DNA of 64,000 bases from Amphirosellinia nigrospora (Eukaryota; Ascomycota; Sordariomycetes; Xylariales; Xylariaceae), in assembly GCA_004123355.1 (NCBI GenBank), contig SCHM01000002.1:8467569-8531568 (forward strand), written 5' to 3'. The position numbers and the translations under genes are program-made. The notes under the pieces were generated by a model that was given only the letters and a program-made list of their open reading frames with translations, did no database searches and had not been told where the DNA came from. Each line of letters begins with the position of its first letter. The stretch's first letter is position 1. Of the stretch, positions 1-10,452 are shown in pieces.

Positions 1-359
1 GTCAAAGATGCACATAAAGGCCCGCGATGCCATCAAACCGCCTATTTACCCCCTTTCCCTTTCCATGTCGGAAAGGGGATTCTGCCCATTTTTTCTTTCC
101 AACTCCCACTAAAACAACCCATTGCAGTTAATTTAGTTAGACTCATCCCTTTTATTGTCGGTGTGTTGTGTCCCAGATGTCAAACCCGAGTGCGCCGGAG
201 TGTGCCCATGTAAAACATATCTTTTCAACTAGTGGTTGTGAAAATGCCTGGACAACACACGGTCATCTGTTATTATGAGGAGCCCCAAAGCTCATCATTC
301 CGAACACCTTTATTACGACAGTTGAGGAGAGTCATTCGATAATAATGTACCGAAGTAAT
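1..359. other. 3' flank of the Nrp1-like gene, no gene seen
   Basis: AT-rich sequence downstream of the minus-strand gene that ends at 360. I see no convincing coding sequence, RNA gene or repeat. It probably holds the 3' UTR and polyadenylation region of that gene. Confidence 0.5.
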
Positions 360-2600
360 TTAGGCCGGCGATTTGCTCGGAGGAGCGCCGGCACCATTCT
401 GACGAGCGTCGCCACCGCTGACAGACAATCCACCCATACCGGAGGATAGAAATGCGAAGGGGTCATTCTCTGCCTGTCCCGCGTAAAAGTTGTTAGTGTT
501 GTTGTTCGACGGGCCTGCTGAGGCAGGACCATTGCCAGCGGCTTGGAAGGCGGCCTCGGCAGCACGGCTGTCAAATGGACCGGCAGAGTGAGATCCCGGG
601 GCCGGGCCGAAATGGGTATTGAGCGATGGATAGGGAGCAGCGCCTCCGCCGATCCCGGATGGCAACGCATAGGTACTAGGTGGTCCTCCAAAGTGTTGAC
701 CGCCATAACCACCGGATGCCCCAAAGGGAGCACCGGCCGAGGCGAAGGGTCCGGGGCCAGGGGTGCCGGCCATGGAGCCCGATCCCATACCGTAGTTGGA
801 ACCACCGTCCATCGGGGCTGGATAGCCCGAGTCGGCCACCATAGCAGCGCCAGCACGACTCGAACCACATCGAAGGCAGCAGACATTTTTAGCGAAGTTG
901 TGATATCCACAGACTTCATTGCCACATTTCCAATCACCGGCTCGGAAGGGAACGGGACCACTGCCTCCCATACGGCCACCACCATGGCCCATGTTCCCGT
1001 GGTGACCACCGTGGTGAGGAGGCGTCATCATAGCCGGAGGCCCATAACCGTAGCCGTAGCTCGCCTCACCCTGGGGTCCACCCATGGGGAATGAACAACG
1101 GAAGCAGGCTGTTCGTCGCTGGAAATTGGAGAAGCCACAGGATGGGCATGTCCAATCACCAGGACGAGGTCGGTTTTTACTGGGTGGAAAGGGGGTTAAG
1201 ACTTCGGCCGCGCGATCCAGCACACGGCTGGAGGAGGGAGAAACCTCGATAGCTTTCTCGTTCAGAGCGCGTCCATTCATACACAAACTCTCGGCTGCCT
1301 GCGAATCGCCATTGTCAGCGATGGAAACTTTAGCGAGTGAGTTGAGAAAGAAGAGGGGTTTCGTTCATGTAATTCTAGGAGAAGACATAGCGAGCAAGAA
1401 CGAGCCGTCTATATAACAGACCGATCTTAGATAGACTAACCTCTTCGTGGGATGAGAAGACAGCAAAGCCGGTGCCTGTGGGTTTGTGTTGCTCGGGGGT
1501 GCGCAAGGTCCAGAAAGCAATGGGACGACCACCGAATTGCGTAAACCAGCTCTCGAGCTCCGATTGAGTAGTGTCATGAGGAAGCCCAGACATGTGCAAA
1601 ACCTTGCTACGCTCCGACAAAAAGGCGCGCACATCGGCACGAGCGTCCATGGGACGGGTAAGAACATCGGGATGATCTTGAGGGGTTGAGATTTCCTGAT
1701 CAGCCCACGAAGAACCCGGGCAAGTGTCACAGCTTCTTCCATAGCACGCCTCGGTGAAGCAGGGGCTAGGGCTTGTAGGTGGAAGGGGAGGTTATGTTTG
1801 ATGGGGGCACTCGACTGGACAGGCTCGACCTCCAGGGCGGCGCATATGTTGGAGAGCATGGACGGTCCGAAGGGTAGCGACTCGGGATGGTGTTGCTGCC
1901 AGCGCTGGTACTCGGTGCGCAGGTCGAAGGTGCGCGAGTGTTGTAGATACGGGGAAGCACAACAGCCTTGTCGCGAGCTTCGCGAGGAAGCTGGACGCGG
2001 AGATCCCAAGCATCGAGGGTGACGAAGACGAAGTCGAGATTCTGCGAGGTCAGGTGCTCGGAGGCGAAAGCATCAAAGCGATTGATAGCGTCTCGAAAGG
2101 TGCCAGCATTGCGCACATGTTCCCACGTCAACGTTGTGAGACTCGCTGTAGCAGCGGGCGTGCACCCATGGTCAGCCTGCTAAGTTCCTATCCGCTCGGT
2201 TGACCCGGGCTGTCCGGGTGGTCGGATCAAGGGAACTCACTACAAAGGGGGGTGATGGGTGTATTGATTGGCTTGACGAGTACGCTTTCTCGGTGTAACT
2301 ATTAGACGCAAAGTCCCTAGGTCAGCCCAGCCGCATATGGATCGGCCTCGTCGCAGGCTCGCGAGGATGGCAGGAAGGGGCCGGCATAAGATGGGACAAG
2401 ATGGAGCAAGACAGGACTGCGAGTCAGCAGTGGTGCAGCGTACCTCATCGAGGGATTTGGCGTCGACTACGATCCAGCCAAACTCAATGACCTCGGCAGA
2501 GTCCTTGGTCACATACACGCCGTGTTCGTCGCATGTGGTCGCAACATGGATCACGACGTATCGGTCCGTATGGGGCGGCGGGCGTCTGTTGGTTCGACAT
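360..2600 (-). CDS. Nrp1-like RNA-binding protein (exonuclease-fold + RRM + two RanBP2 zinc fingers), frame-disrupted
   Basis: Four exons on the minus strand: 2444-2600, 2241-2298, 1441-2145 and 360-1298. Introns are 145, 95 and 142 bp, and each junction restores family-like sequence (PITPLCTSLTTLTWEHV spans introns 1-2). Domain order: N-terminal DEDDh-exonuclease-like fold, an RRM (SKVLHMSGLPHDTTQSELE... FAVF), two RanBP2 zinc fingers (WTCPSCGFSNFQRRTACFRC and WKCGNEVCGYHNFAKNVCCRC-type), then a long Gly/Asn/Ser/Pro-rich tail. The architecture matches yeast Nrp1 and its filamentous relatives, cytoplasmic RNA-binding proteins found in stress granules. Exact RNA targets are unknown. Three single-base breaks lie in runs: one base missing at 1951-1954 and at 1682-1685, one extra at 2572-2575. 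After correction the CDS is 1860 nt (619 aa). The start at 2600 (MSNQQ) depends on the third correction. The catalytic DxE of exonuclease motif I looks lost. Confidence 0.85.
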
Positions 2601-4924
2601 ATTCGTGTTCGAGACAGCCTGTACGGGCCACGAATAAGGACAGACAGGATGAGGGTGCCGAGGGTGACCGGGGCTTGCTGGTGCCAGGTCGGGATTCGTT
2701 GTCGAGACAGCGATTAAGACAAACAGACACAGTAGCTAGAACGATTGCCAAAAGTTAGATAAGATAGTACAATTAAACCTAATGTTTTCGGTTGGGTATG
2801 CCAAGAAAAGTTGCCTACAAAATACCTATAATGTCTGTCGTATCTTGTCGTTTTTTGCTCCTGTTCCTACTTTCTCTGCTTCTTCTTGGAGAACGAGCGA
2901 CTGACCTCAACTTGCACTCGGGAGAAATAAAACAAGAGAAGACCAAAGGGCTTTTTGGGGAGAAAAAAGATAAAAGGAACAAATAATAGAGACGGTGAAA
3001 GTGGTTGGATGAGCGGTGTAATCGGTGCTCCGGAGCTTCAGCTCAGGGGCGGCAAGGCGGAAAAGGTTGGGATATACGGGCCACCTGACGCTCCTTTTTT
3101 TTATACCGCTGGAGAATGAGGTGCTGCTGATAGCGATGACGACGTCGGGATAAGACTGATGCGGTACAACGATAACAATAGCACGGTCGCGAAGGGCGGT
3201 GGAGATGCAGATGCAGATGCGAATGCAGAGGACGGGATGCTGGATAGAGATGCAGAGGATGCAGGCGGAGGCGGAGACGAGGGCGAGGGCGAGGGCCAGG
3301 ACGAGGACAGGACGAGGGCGAAGATGGGGGTCGTGGACGGGGAGGGCGACGGTTAGGTGGAAGCGGAAGCCGGGACGACGCGAAATGTGAAGAGCCCCCC
3401 GGGTACGATTGTCGGTTTGTAGAAACACGGACAAGTACAAGAAAGTCGATGCTGTCTGTCTGTTGGTTTTTGACAGTCCTCCAGCTCCACGAGTCTGCTT
3501 TGGCGAGGTCGCTGCGACTAAAAGAGCTACAGGGTAGGTACATCTGTACGCCAGCCGCCGCCAGCCTTCCTCTGACTGGTTCGCAAATAATCCGATGTCC
3601 ACATGTGCGCTTCAGCATCAGTCCACTCTTCGTTAATGTTACCTACTAGTTCTGTTTCTGTTTCTCTTTCTACATAGATACCAGGTAGATAGTGTAGAGT
3701 ACCTACAGATTAAGCATGCTGCTCACATCATACTTGACATAGGCTAGACATAAACCAAAGCTCACAGAAGCCGATAAATGGTAGGCATGTAGCTCTTTGT
3801 ATTGCCCCCAAGCTATTGACATCCAATCCATTACAAACTTCTTGATTAAAAGTGAGTGTGTTGTAATAAATTAATAAGATAATAAGATAATAAGATTTCA
3901 AGGTTGCTTATGTGTCAAGAAGCACCTCATCGATTGAGTTTTTGATTAAGTCTTCTCAAGCTCTCCAAGATGAATTGAAGTATTAAGTACTATAACATGT
4001 ATAACATGTATATGTACCTCGGTGCCTATATTTCAATGGACCATGGATGTGGCCATTGGCATTGGTCTCCACGTTTCTGGTGCAGAATTATTCAAAGCCG
4101 ATACCCATGTACATAGATAGGGCAAGGAGTTACTATAGAAACCGCTATAAAAATACAAAGATATCAACAAGCAGTCTCAGTCAACGGGATCTAGGCGCTA
4201 GATAAAAATATACTCCTCGATTCGGCGCCGATGCCGCCGATAGTTTGGCACTAATACAATTCCTATACATACATGCAATGCAGCCTTGAATTCGTAAGTT
4301 TCCCTACTACGTCATGGAACATTTGACCTGGACATGAAACAGATGCACATTCTATCATCAAATAGTAGGTATACATCTCCCGGTCGGGTACAATTAACCA
4401 CAAGACATATCATCTGTATACAACACCTACAAAATGTGGGTGCACATGTAGGCATAGCCACATATGAAGGAGACACCAGGCCAAATTGAGTATTGGAGCT
4501 ACCGAGACATTACGTGGCTGACCATGTGTATATGTGTAACGATAAAATACCCTATATACATGCTTGTGCTTGGCCACAAGCGCCTCGATCCCACCCGTTT
4601 GCTGCGTAACGTCTGAAACTACCTTAGGTAGCTGTAGGTACTGTAGTTAGGTAAGGTAGTATGTGTGGGGGTTGCTTATGTGATACCGATGAAATCATCG
4701 GGTACGCGGCAAGTACCTTGCCGTGTGTGCCAGATCAAACTACCACCTTGGTGTGTGTGAAAGAAGCAGGAATAAAGCTTTCTTGGTTCTTGTTCCAACC
4801 TTCATCTACATTCTACATTCCTGTGTCAACCTACAATCCACCACGACTTGTTCACCGAACCAGTCATTTCAAGCCCCGATCGCATTTTCAAACGCAAAGA
4901 TAAAAATAGTTGCTATTTTTGAAG
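2601..4924. other. Intergenic region with shared upstream sequence of two divergent genes; purine-rich tract and short repeats
   Basis: This lies between the divergent Nrp1-like gene (minus) and the PMP3 gene (plus). At 3190-3360 there is a low-complexity G/A-rich stretch (repeats of gatgca, then gagggc) that produces long spurious frames on both strands. At 3873-3896 an AT-rich tandem repeat (aataagata units) occurs. No conserved protein is encoded. It probably contains both promoters and 5' UTRs. Confidence 0.5.
3873..3896. repeat. Short tandem repeat (ataagata units)
   Basis: Three near-perfect copies of the 8-bp unit taagataa in tandem, directly visible. It is a simple AT-rich satellite in non-coding DNA. 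Confidence 0.8.
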
Positions 4925-5361
4925 ATGGGTGCTGCGTCGGCCGTTCTCGTGGTGATTATCACCCTTCTATGTGAGTCCTTGACCCAAGAAGATCCCGCAC
5001 CCATATATGAAAACAGCCGGTTGACCGAGATTATCTAGTCCCTCCAGCGGGTGTCGCCATTGTGTCCGGGTGCGGCGCCGACCTATGCATCAATATTGCA
5101 CTCACGATCCTCGGGTATGTTCTATAGTAGATGCGGGTAGGCCAAAGATTGACAAATGACGACAGATATATTCCCGGTCACATTCACGCCTTCTATATAG
5201 AGTACGTCTATTACGACCGTCAAGAGCAAGCAAGGCAAGGGCGCTTGGCGGCCAGACGAGCGCCGGGCGTATACAGTGATCGCGTTCAGACAGGCGGACA
5301 GAGCTATGGTACGGTGGTCCAGCCTGCGCCGGCACATTACGTCAATGAACCGGTTGCCTAG
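4925..5361 (+). CDS. PMP3/UPF0057-family plasma membrane proteolipid
   Basis: Three exons: 4925-4970, 5039-5114 and 5166-5361, with introns of 68 and 51 bp (GTGAGT...TAG and GTATGT...CAG). The spliced CDS is 318 nt, 105 aa, with no frame problem. The N-terminal half has the two hydrophobic helices of the family: MGAASAVLVVIITLL, then FPPAGVAIVSGCGADLCINI and LTILGYIPGHIHAFYIEYVY. The signature is the GCGADL loop and the LTILGYIPGHIHA segment. Yeast Pmp3 and plant RCI2 relatives are small plasma-membrane proteins that affect membrane potential and salt tolerance. This copy has a C-terminal cytosolic tail of about 45 residues (RQEQARQGRLAARR... AHYVNEPVA), as in longer filamentous-fungal paralogues. 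The start is the first ATG, and hydrophobic sequence begins at once. Confidence 0.93.
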
Positions 5362-6361
5362 AGCGTGATGAACCGACACAGCAGCCGAGGTAACATGACC
5401 AGCGCTGTTGAAGGCAATTGACGGCTGGCTACTCTCTTGGACGGCGGGCAAGTTGCAAATGAAAAAACGACATGGTTGATGTTAGGGCCCTGGCGTTTTA
5501 AGGGAGATATTTACTTGACTTAGGCTACAACTTCTTGCCTTTGTCCTGTTTGCGCCAAGGTTGTATGATAGTATCACGACTCAGCTCACGATACATAGTA
5601 ATAATAGGGAAGCTTAAATAACTATATCGCTTAATAGTCAGTGCAGAGCAATTGCTCTATTTTCGCTTTTATATTTTGTCTCGATTCTTTTTTTTTCCCG
5701 GAGAAAGACCACACCTATACCTGCCAGAGCATATGAGAAGCTATTAACATACCTAGGTACCTAAGCTTGATCCCCAAAGCGTACCTGATGAATATTAATA
5801 GGCAAGGTGACGCTAAGGTCTAAGGAGCCCCTCCCCCGCCATGACGGCCACAAAGCGACCAATCAAGCATCCCGATATATAGTCCCATCTAGCTGTCTCG
5901 ACCTACTGGGCTGATGATGAGCCGTTCAATCGGCCGGGTTCTATCAATCCAACCATTCGGAGAACACCACGAGTTTTTGCAGGCCGCCGCAGCAGTTTCA
6001 GCAGCCAGTCAGAGACAGCGCCAGACGAAGCTGACAACGACAGCAACGTGGCATTGGCATTAGCATTGGGATTGAGTCGGGAGCAGGGACGGCAATGGGA
6101 AAGCGAGGGAAAATATCGAATTGATGCTTCCAAAGCTGGAACCACACCCATTTTCCATTTTACAATTGCCCATCTCGTACGCCTGTCCTTTTCTCTATCG
6201 CGACCCTCTGTGACCCTCACCTCTCTCTCTCTCTATCTCAGAGAATACAGACAGACTAGCACAGATCCCACATCTCACATCCCACACCAAGACAAGCAAA
6301 CTAACTACCTACACAACAGCTGCCGTGTCATTTTTCCGCAGCGCCACGCCTCCCACGCAGG
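5362..6361. other. Intergenic; CT-rich 5' UTR region of the next gene
   Basis: There is no coding signal in the first half. At 6195-6240 a pyrimidine-rich tract with a CT microsatellite (ctctctctctctctct-like) lies just upstream of the next gene, typical of fungal promoters and 5' UTRs. Confidence 0.5.
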
Positions 6362-7991
6362 ATGGCGTCACCCCAATCCGACAACGCAGCCTTACCATCA
6401 TCCAGCTCCAACTCCAGCTCCAGCTTCAACGCCAACAGACCCCATCATCTGCTCGCTTCGCAGCCGCCTCTCGACTCCCACCTTTGTCGCAACCCAATAC
6501 TTCGTCCGTCTCTCTTGTGTCAAGTACCGCTCGCGGGCAGCCCATCCCTCTGAGCGATGCCACTGCTGCCGATCGCACCACTGCCCTGCGAGAGCTAAGC
6601 CGCTCTCAGCCCACGGCCCGCCCTCCGTATCCTAAACCTTCTGGTCCGCCGCCGAGCGCCACCGGCACTACCCCCGGCACTACCACCGGCACCTACTCTC
6701 AGCCCGTCTTGGTCCGCACTTATTCAGGTCCCCTCTCGTCCTCCACGGGGGTCCGTTCTACGTCTCGCCGGGATGCTGTCTCTGGCGTCCAGGGTCGGCC
6801 CAGCGCCCCCTCCTCCAGTCGCAGCCGCCGTCCCCGCCATGGATTTGCCGTGACTCTCATCCGACCGCTTGTTAGTAGAAAGCCATCGCCCAAGGACGAT
6901 GCAAAATTGCCGCCACTCGAGGCCTTCAGCTTCAAAAGCATAATGGCAGAGCTAGAACAAGATATTGGTGCCGATCTAGATCGCATTGCCGATATCTGCG
7001 CACGATCGCGATACTCGTTGAGTAACCAGTACGAGATCCATGTCGCTCCTCATGGCTCTGGTGCTGGCTTTGTACAGGGTGGCTCGTCCGAGGCATCCAC
7101 GAACCCGCCCAGCCACGATAACGCAGGCCCAACCCTGCAGGCCCCATCTATCGACGATGAGCACGGGGACACCACTCATAGAAGAGTTACGGTTCGGCGG
7201 AAGAGCGCCGCATATGGCACTCTAGAGACCATCATCAGCTCAAGCCGCTCTTCGGATGAAGACAGGAGTAAGAGGAAGTCGGCTTCCGAAATTGCAGCAC
7301 AGGTACGCGGTCGATTTCCGCATTCCAGCCCAGAAGGGAGCGGGAGTGGGAGCGGTGATACCACTGAGGCCCAAGCCAGCAGCGATCTCCATGGCGAACG
7401 GACCAAGAGGCCTTCACAGGCCCGGCCTACCTTAGCTGCAGCCATTCTCGACCACTCTCGTGCCCAAACCCACCATCACCCCGATCCGCCGTCGCCGCGG
7501 ACCTCGGGCATGAATCTAGTGGGCGAGCCCGCCGTCCCCGAAACCTCTCATAGTCACCTCGTTAGTACTACACCCGCGAAGGGCTGTCTCGCGAGGGTGG
7601 GAATATCGGATCCTCTGTGAAGGAGCAGACTTCGGTTTCTGTGGTATGCTTCCATTCCTCCCTCCTCATTGACATGGCTTTCCTTGCCATGCATCTTATG
7701 CGAAGGGTGCTACGTCCAAGTGTACTAATCTTCCTACAGTCCAAGTCTGTAGCTGCTGCTGCTATCACTGCCCCAGAACAACCAAAGGGCCAACCCGGCC
7801 TGTTAGGTGGATTTCGATTCAGCATTCCCTGGAAAGGTACATCTGTGACAAAACCGTCTTCGACAGAGCAAAAACCAGGTAGGACTAAGAGCTACGCCGA
7901 AGGCACTTTGAGACAGCTATTGGGAATCACCGAATCATCAGGGACCCGAGAAAGGAAGTCTGCTGACGGCGGAGGTGAGATGGCAGAGTGA
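6362..7991 (+). CDS. Ser/Pro-rich conserved fungal protein of unknown function, frame-disrupted
   Basis: Two exons, 6362-7643 and 7740-7991, separated by a 96-bp intron (GTATGC, branch ctaat, ctacag). Start chosen at the ATG at 6362 (MASPQSDNAALPSSSS), because the longer frame at 6325 opens with GTG and no ATG. One base is missing in the C run at 6440-6443 and one in the G run at 7595-7597; corrected length is 1536 nt, 511 aa. The protein is largely disordered and Ser/Pro/Arg-rich. One well-structured block, LPPLEAFSFKSIMAELEQDI followed by ADLDRIADICARSRYSLSNQ, resembles a block I recall in filamentous-fungal hypothetical proteins. The C-terminal exon ends in a basic/Ser-rich tail. I do not recognise a function. 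There are no membrane segments and no signal peptide. Confidence 0.65.
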
Positions 7992-9821
7992 TATCTATAT
8001 TGTCGCTCAGACCACGCTACTCGATGCCAGGTCGCCCGGGGGGGGCATCACGCCAGAGGCGACACCCAGATCGAAGCGCGTCGTTATCACCCCATTCTGC
8101 TTGACGAAGATAGCGTAGATGTGCTATCCCTCCATTATCTCAACCGCGGCAACTCTAATAGCCGAGCCTTATCAAGCGGCTCTCAGATTACTACATGCCA
8201 TATCCACCAGAATGGAATTCAGACGCATTCGCTTACATTACTAGACCATCGAAGCAGACATGGTCGTTATGAAGCTTTGTCCTTGGAGACACCGCTAGGT
8301 AGCTAGAGAGGTCAAGTTAGATATCTAGTGCATCTCCTAGCTACCTAGAAGCGAGGCTGCGTGTCTAACCTTCCTATACCGGGCGACTAGCCAGAGTCCA
8401 AGATCTCCTCGTTTTAAGGTTACTGGATCTCACCACCCTGTAGCATGCATATGTACTTCTTTATACATTAGAAGACGGCAAAACGAGACGATAGCTAGTG
8501 TAACAGTAGAAAATCATTCGCATACTGTAGATACATGTGCAATCTCACATATAGAGGTGGAGCACAAGAATATATCGCTGCTAAAATATATTGTATATAG
8601 TCCTACCGATTAACCAGGTCGAACTAACATACCTATTTGCCCAAAGAGAGTCCATCAGTTCAGATAGTGCTATTCAAAATCAGTCCCATACGTTCCCATT
8701 ATTTCATAATGCGTGCTAATGATGGTAGTTCCCCGGTGCAATATCAAGTCGTTGGCATCACGTCTCAGTAGCTGAAATGAACGGCGACCAAGACCGCAAG
8801 GTAAATTACTGTTATGTATGTCTGCGTTAGTTTAGCTTACGGACGAGATAAAAGAAAATGCTAGGTATGACTTAGGCCCCGAGCCAAGGAACCATGTAGC
8901 CTACCTAGCTGCAGCGACACCCTCATCACAAGAAAAATAATACCATCGGCCAATGTTTCAGATGTTGATAGGCACCCTACTTACTTACGATGATAACCAA
9001 GCCAACGCCAAACCCTTCTAGGTTGATAAACTCACCCTACAGGCCACTTACACAATCGACGGTCTATTCAACTACGACTAGAAATGTTTTCTTCTAAAGA
9101 GAATCCTGCTTACCTAGATTATAGACATATTATATTCAAATTACGTATGATATCCATGCATGGTCCCCATGCCCAGTCTTCATAGTATACCGCCTCATAG
9201 CAGTAAGCTTTGCCCTCTATGGTTCATTTTCAACCGGCATCGTTCGCAATCCTAAGATGCAAGCTAACGACTGTGTTCGGGAGAATAGCAGTAGCTAGTC
9301 GATGTCGAGTTCCACTTGCTGAAATTTGAACCACAGATGATTCTCGAAGGGAATAGTTTTGAGCGCTAAGATCTGGGGATCATAACGTTTTTTCTCATTC
9401 GATATAGTTCCATTCTCGTGAGGTAAAACGGAGTGGTCTGCTATTATGTTGGGCACTCATTGGTCACTCTGGTCTGATCCTGGGGAAATGAGCTGCTTGA
9501 TCGTGATGGGCTGAAATTTCCACATTCGGACAGAAGCTGTGCCCAGACTGGGGGAAATCTATTATCGACATCTATCCTTGCTTGCTGCAGCTGTTCACTG
9601 ACATTGAGTCTTTTTTTTCTTCTGATGCGTGTAAGATGAAAGCCGTGAGGCTTCATTTATGTTCTGCCCTTAGAGTAAGATGCTAGTGTATACACGAATA
9701 CGGGGACGGAGTTGATTACATATAAAAAGCACGATATTCAGCAAACAAGCTCTGGACATCAGACATCGATATACATCATTTCAACCCTTCTTAGTAGATC
9801 TACTGCATTCATTCCCCCATT
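7992..9821. other. Intergenic, AT-rich; one hairpin-forming inverted repeat
   Basis: About 1.8 kb with no coding signal; frames are short and compositionally AT-rich. The only structure noted is the inverted repeat at 8295-8348, listed separately. A GC jump near 9820 marks the start of the adhesin-like pseudogene. Confidence 0.5.
8295..8348. repeat. 12-bp inverted repeat, possible hairpin
   Basis: ctaggtagctag at 8295-8306 is the exact reverse complement of ctagctacctag at 8337-8348, with a 30-nt loop. It lies 300 bp downstream of the Ser-rich gene. It could be a transcript 3'-end structure, or chance pairing of the TAGGTAG-type words common in this window. Confidence 0.6.
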
Positions 9822-10452
9822 ATGACCCACTCTCGGAGCCTACCCGTCCTGGCCACCGGGGCGCTGTCCTCCATCCTACCTTTGTTCCCCTCTCATTATT
9901 AGGGAACACCTCCAGACAACTATCCGTCATACCCTACTAACAATTGCCCGAGCTGCTCGAAACCGGAACATTGTTCCAACGAGGGCTGGGACTGGGCCTA
10001 CTGCCCAACCCCCTGACCAACAACGGGGAGAACGATCCGGGCTTCCGGGCCGACGCGTTCAAGCCTCAGATGGCAGGATCTACAACTCGACGAGCACGCT
10101 GAGCAGCACCTACTTCGTGCTGAACCAGCACGCGTACCTGTAGGCCTGCGAGAAGGGCGTCTGGCAGTTTGACAACGCCGACGCCCGCGCCGCGTGGACG
10201 TTCCTGGGCACGGGCGCGCATGCGTGTGCGGCGAGCTTCACGGCGGATCTCGAGGGCCGCGCTTTCGTACCCGTCCGCTTCGTGTTCGCTAACGCTCAGG
10301 GCGGCAGCGCTTTCCGGGTCACTATCACGAGCCCTAGCGGTGTCATCGTTCATCAGACGGGACGTGCTACGAACAATGATTGGATTGTGTGCCACTCGTG
10401 TGACTATGCACCGAAAGCCCCCGAGATCCCTAGTTTCGGGCAGGAGTCTTGA
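9822..10452 (+). pseudogene. GLEYA/PA14-like adhesin lectin domain, decayed
   Basis: From the ATG at 9822, a signal-peptide-like start (MTHSRSLPVLATGALSSILP) runs to an in-frame TAG at 9900. Conserved segments follow in changing frames: NCPSC..EHCSNEGWDWAYCP, then PGFRADAFK, then IYNSTSTLSSTYFVLNQHAYL interrupted by TAG at 10141. Next come ACEKGVWQFDNADARAAWTF and FVPVRFVFANAQGGSAFRVTITSPSG, ending near APKAPEIPSFGQES and TGA at 10450. The WDWAYxPNP opening, the PVRFVFANAQG core and the final PEIPSFG are typical of GLEYA adhesin domains, which bind glycans at the fungal cell surface. Some frame changes are C-run indels (10003-10005, about 10053), but the two stops are not explained by indels. 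I therefore call it a pseudogene; an undetected short intron at the first stop remains possible. Confidence 0.65.

Noticed and set aside
332-1094. Open frames of 183 and 225 codons overlapping the Nrp1-like gene
   Set aside because: They are shadows of the Gly-rich and zinc-finger exon in other frames; no conserved sequence.
2907-3618. Frames of 191 and 231 codons on the minus strand
   Set aside because: They come from a G/A-rich low-complexity tract and give Arg/Pro/Leu-His repeats with no domain.
6325-6361. Upstream GTG start for the Ser-rich gene
   Set aside because: No ATG in that frame; the ATG at 6362 with one C-run correction gives a coherent Ser-rich N-terminus.
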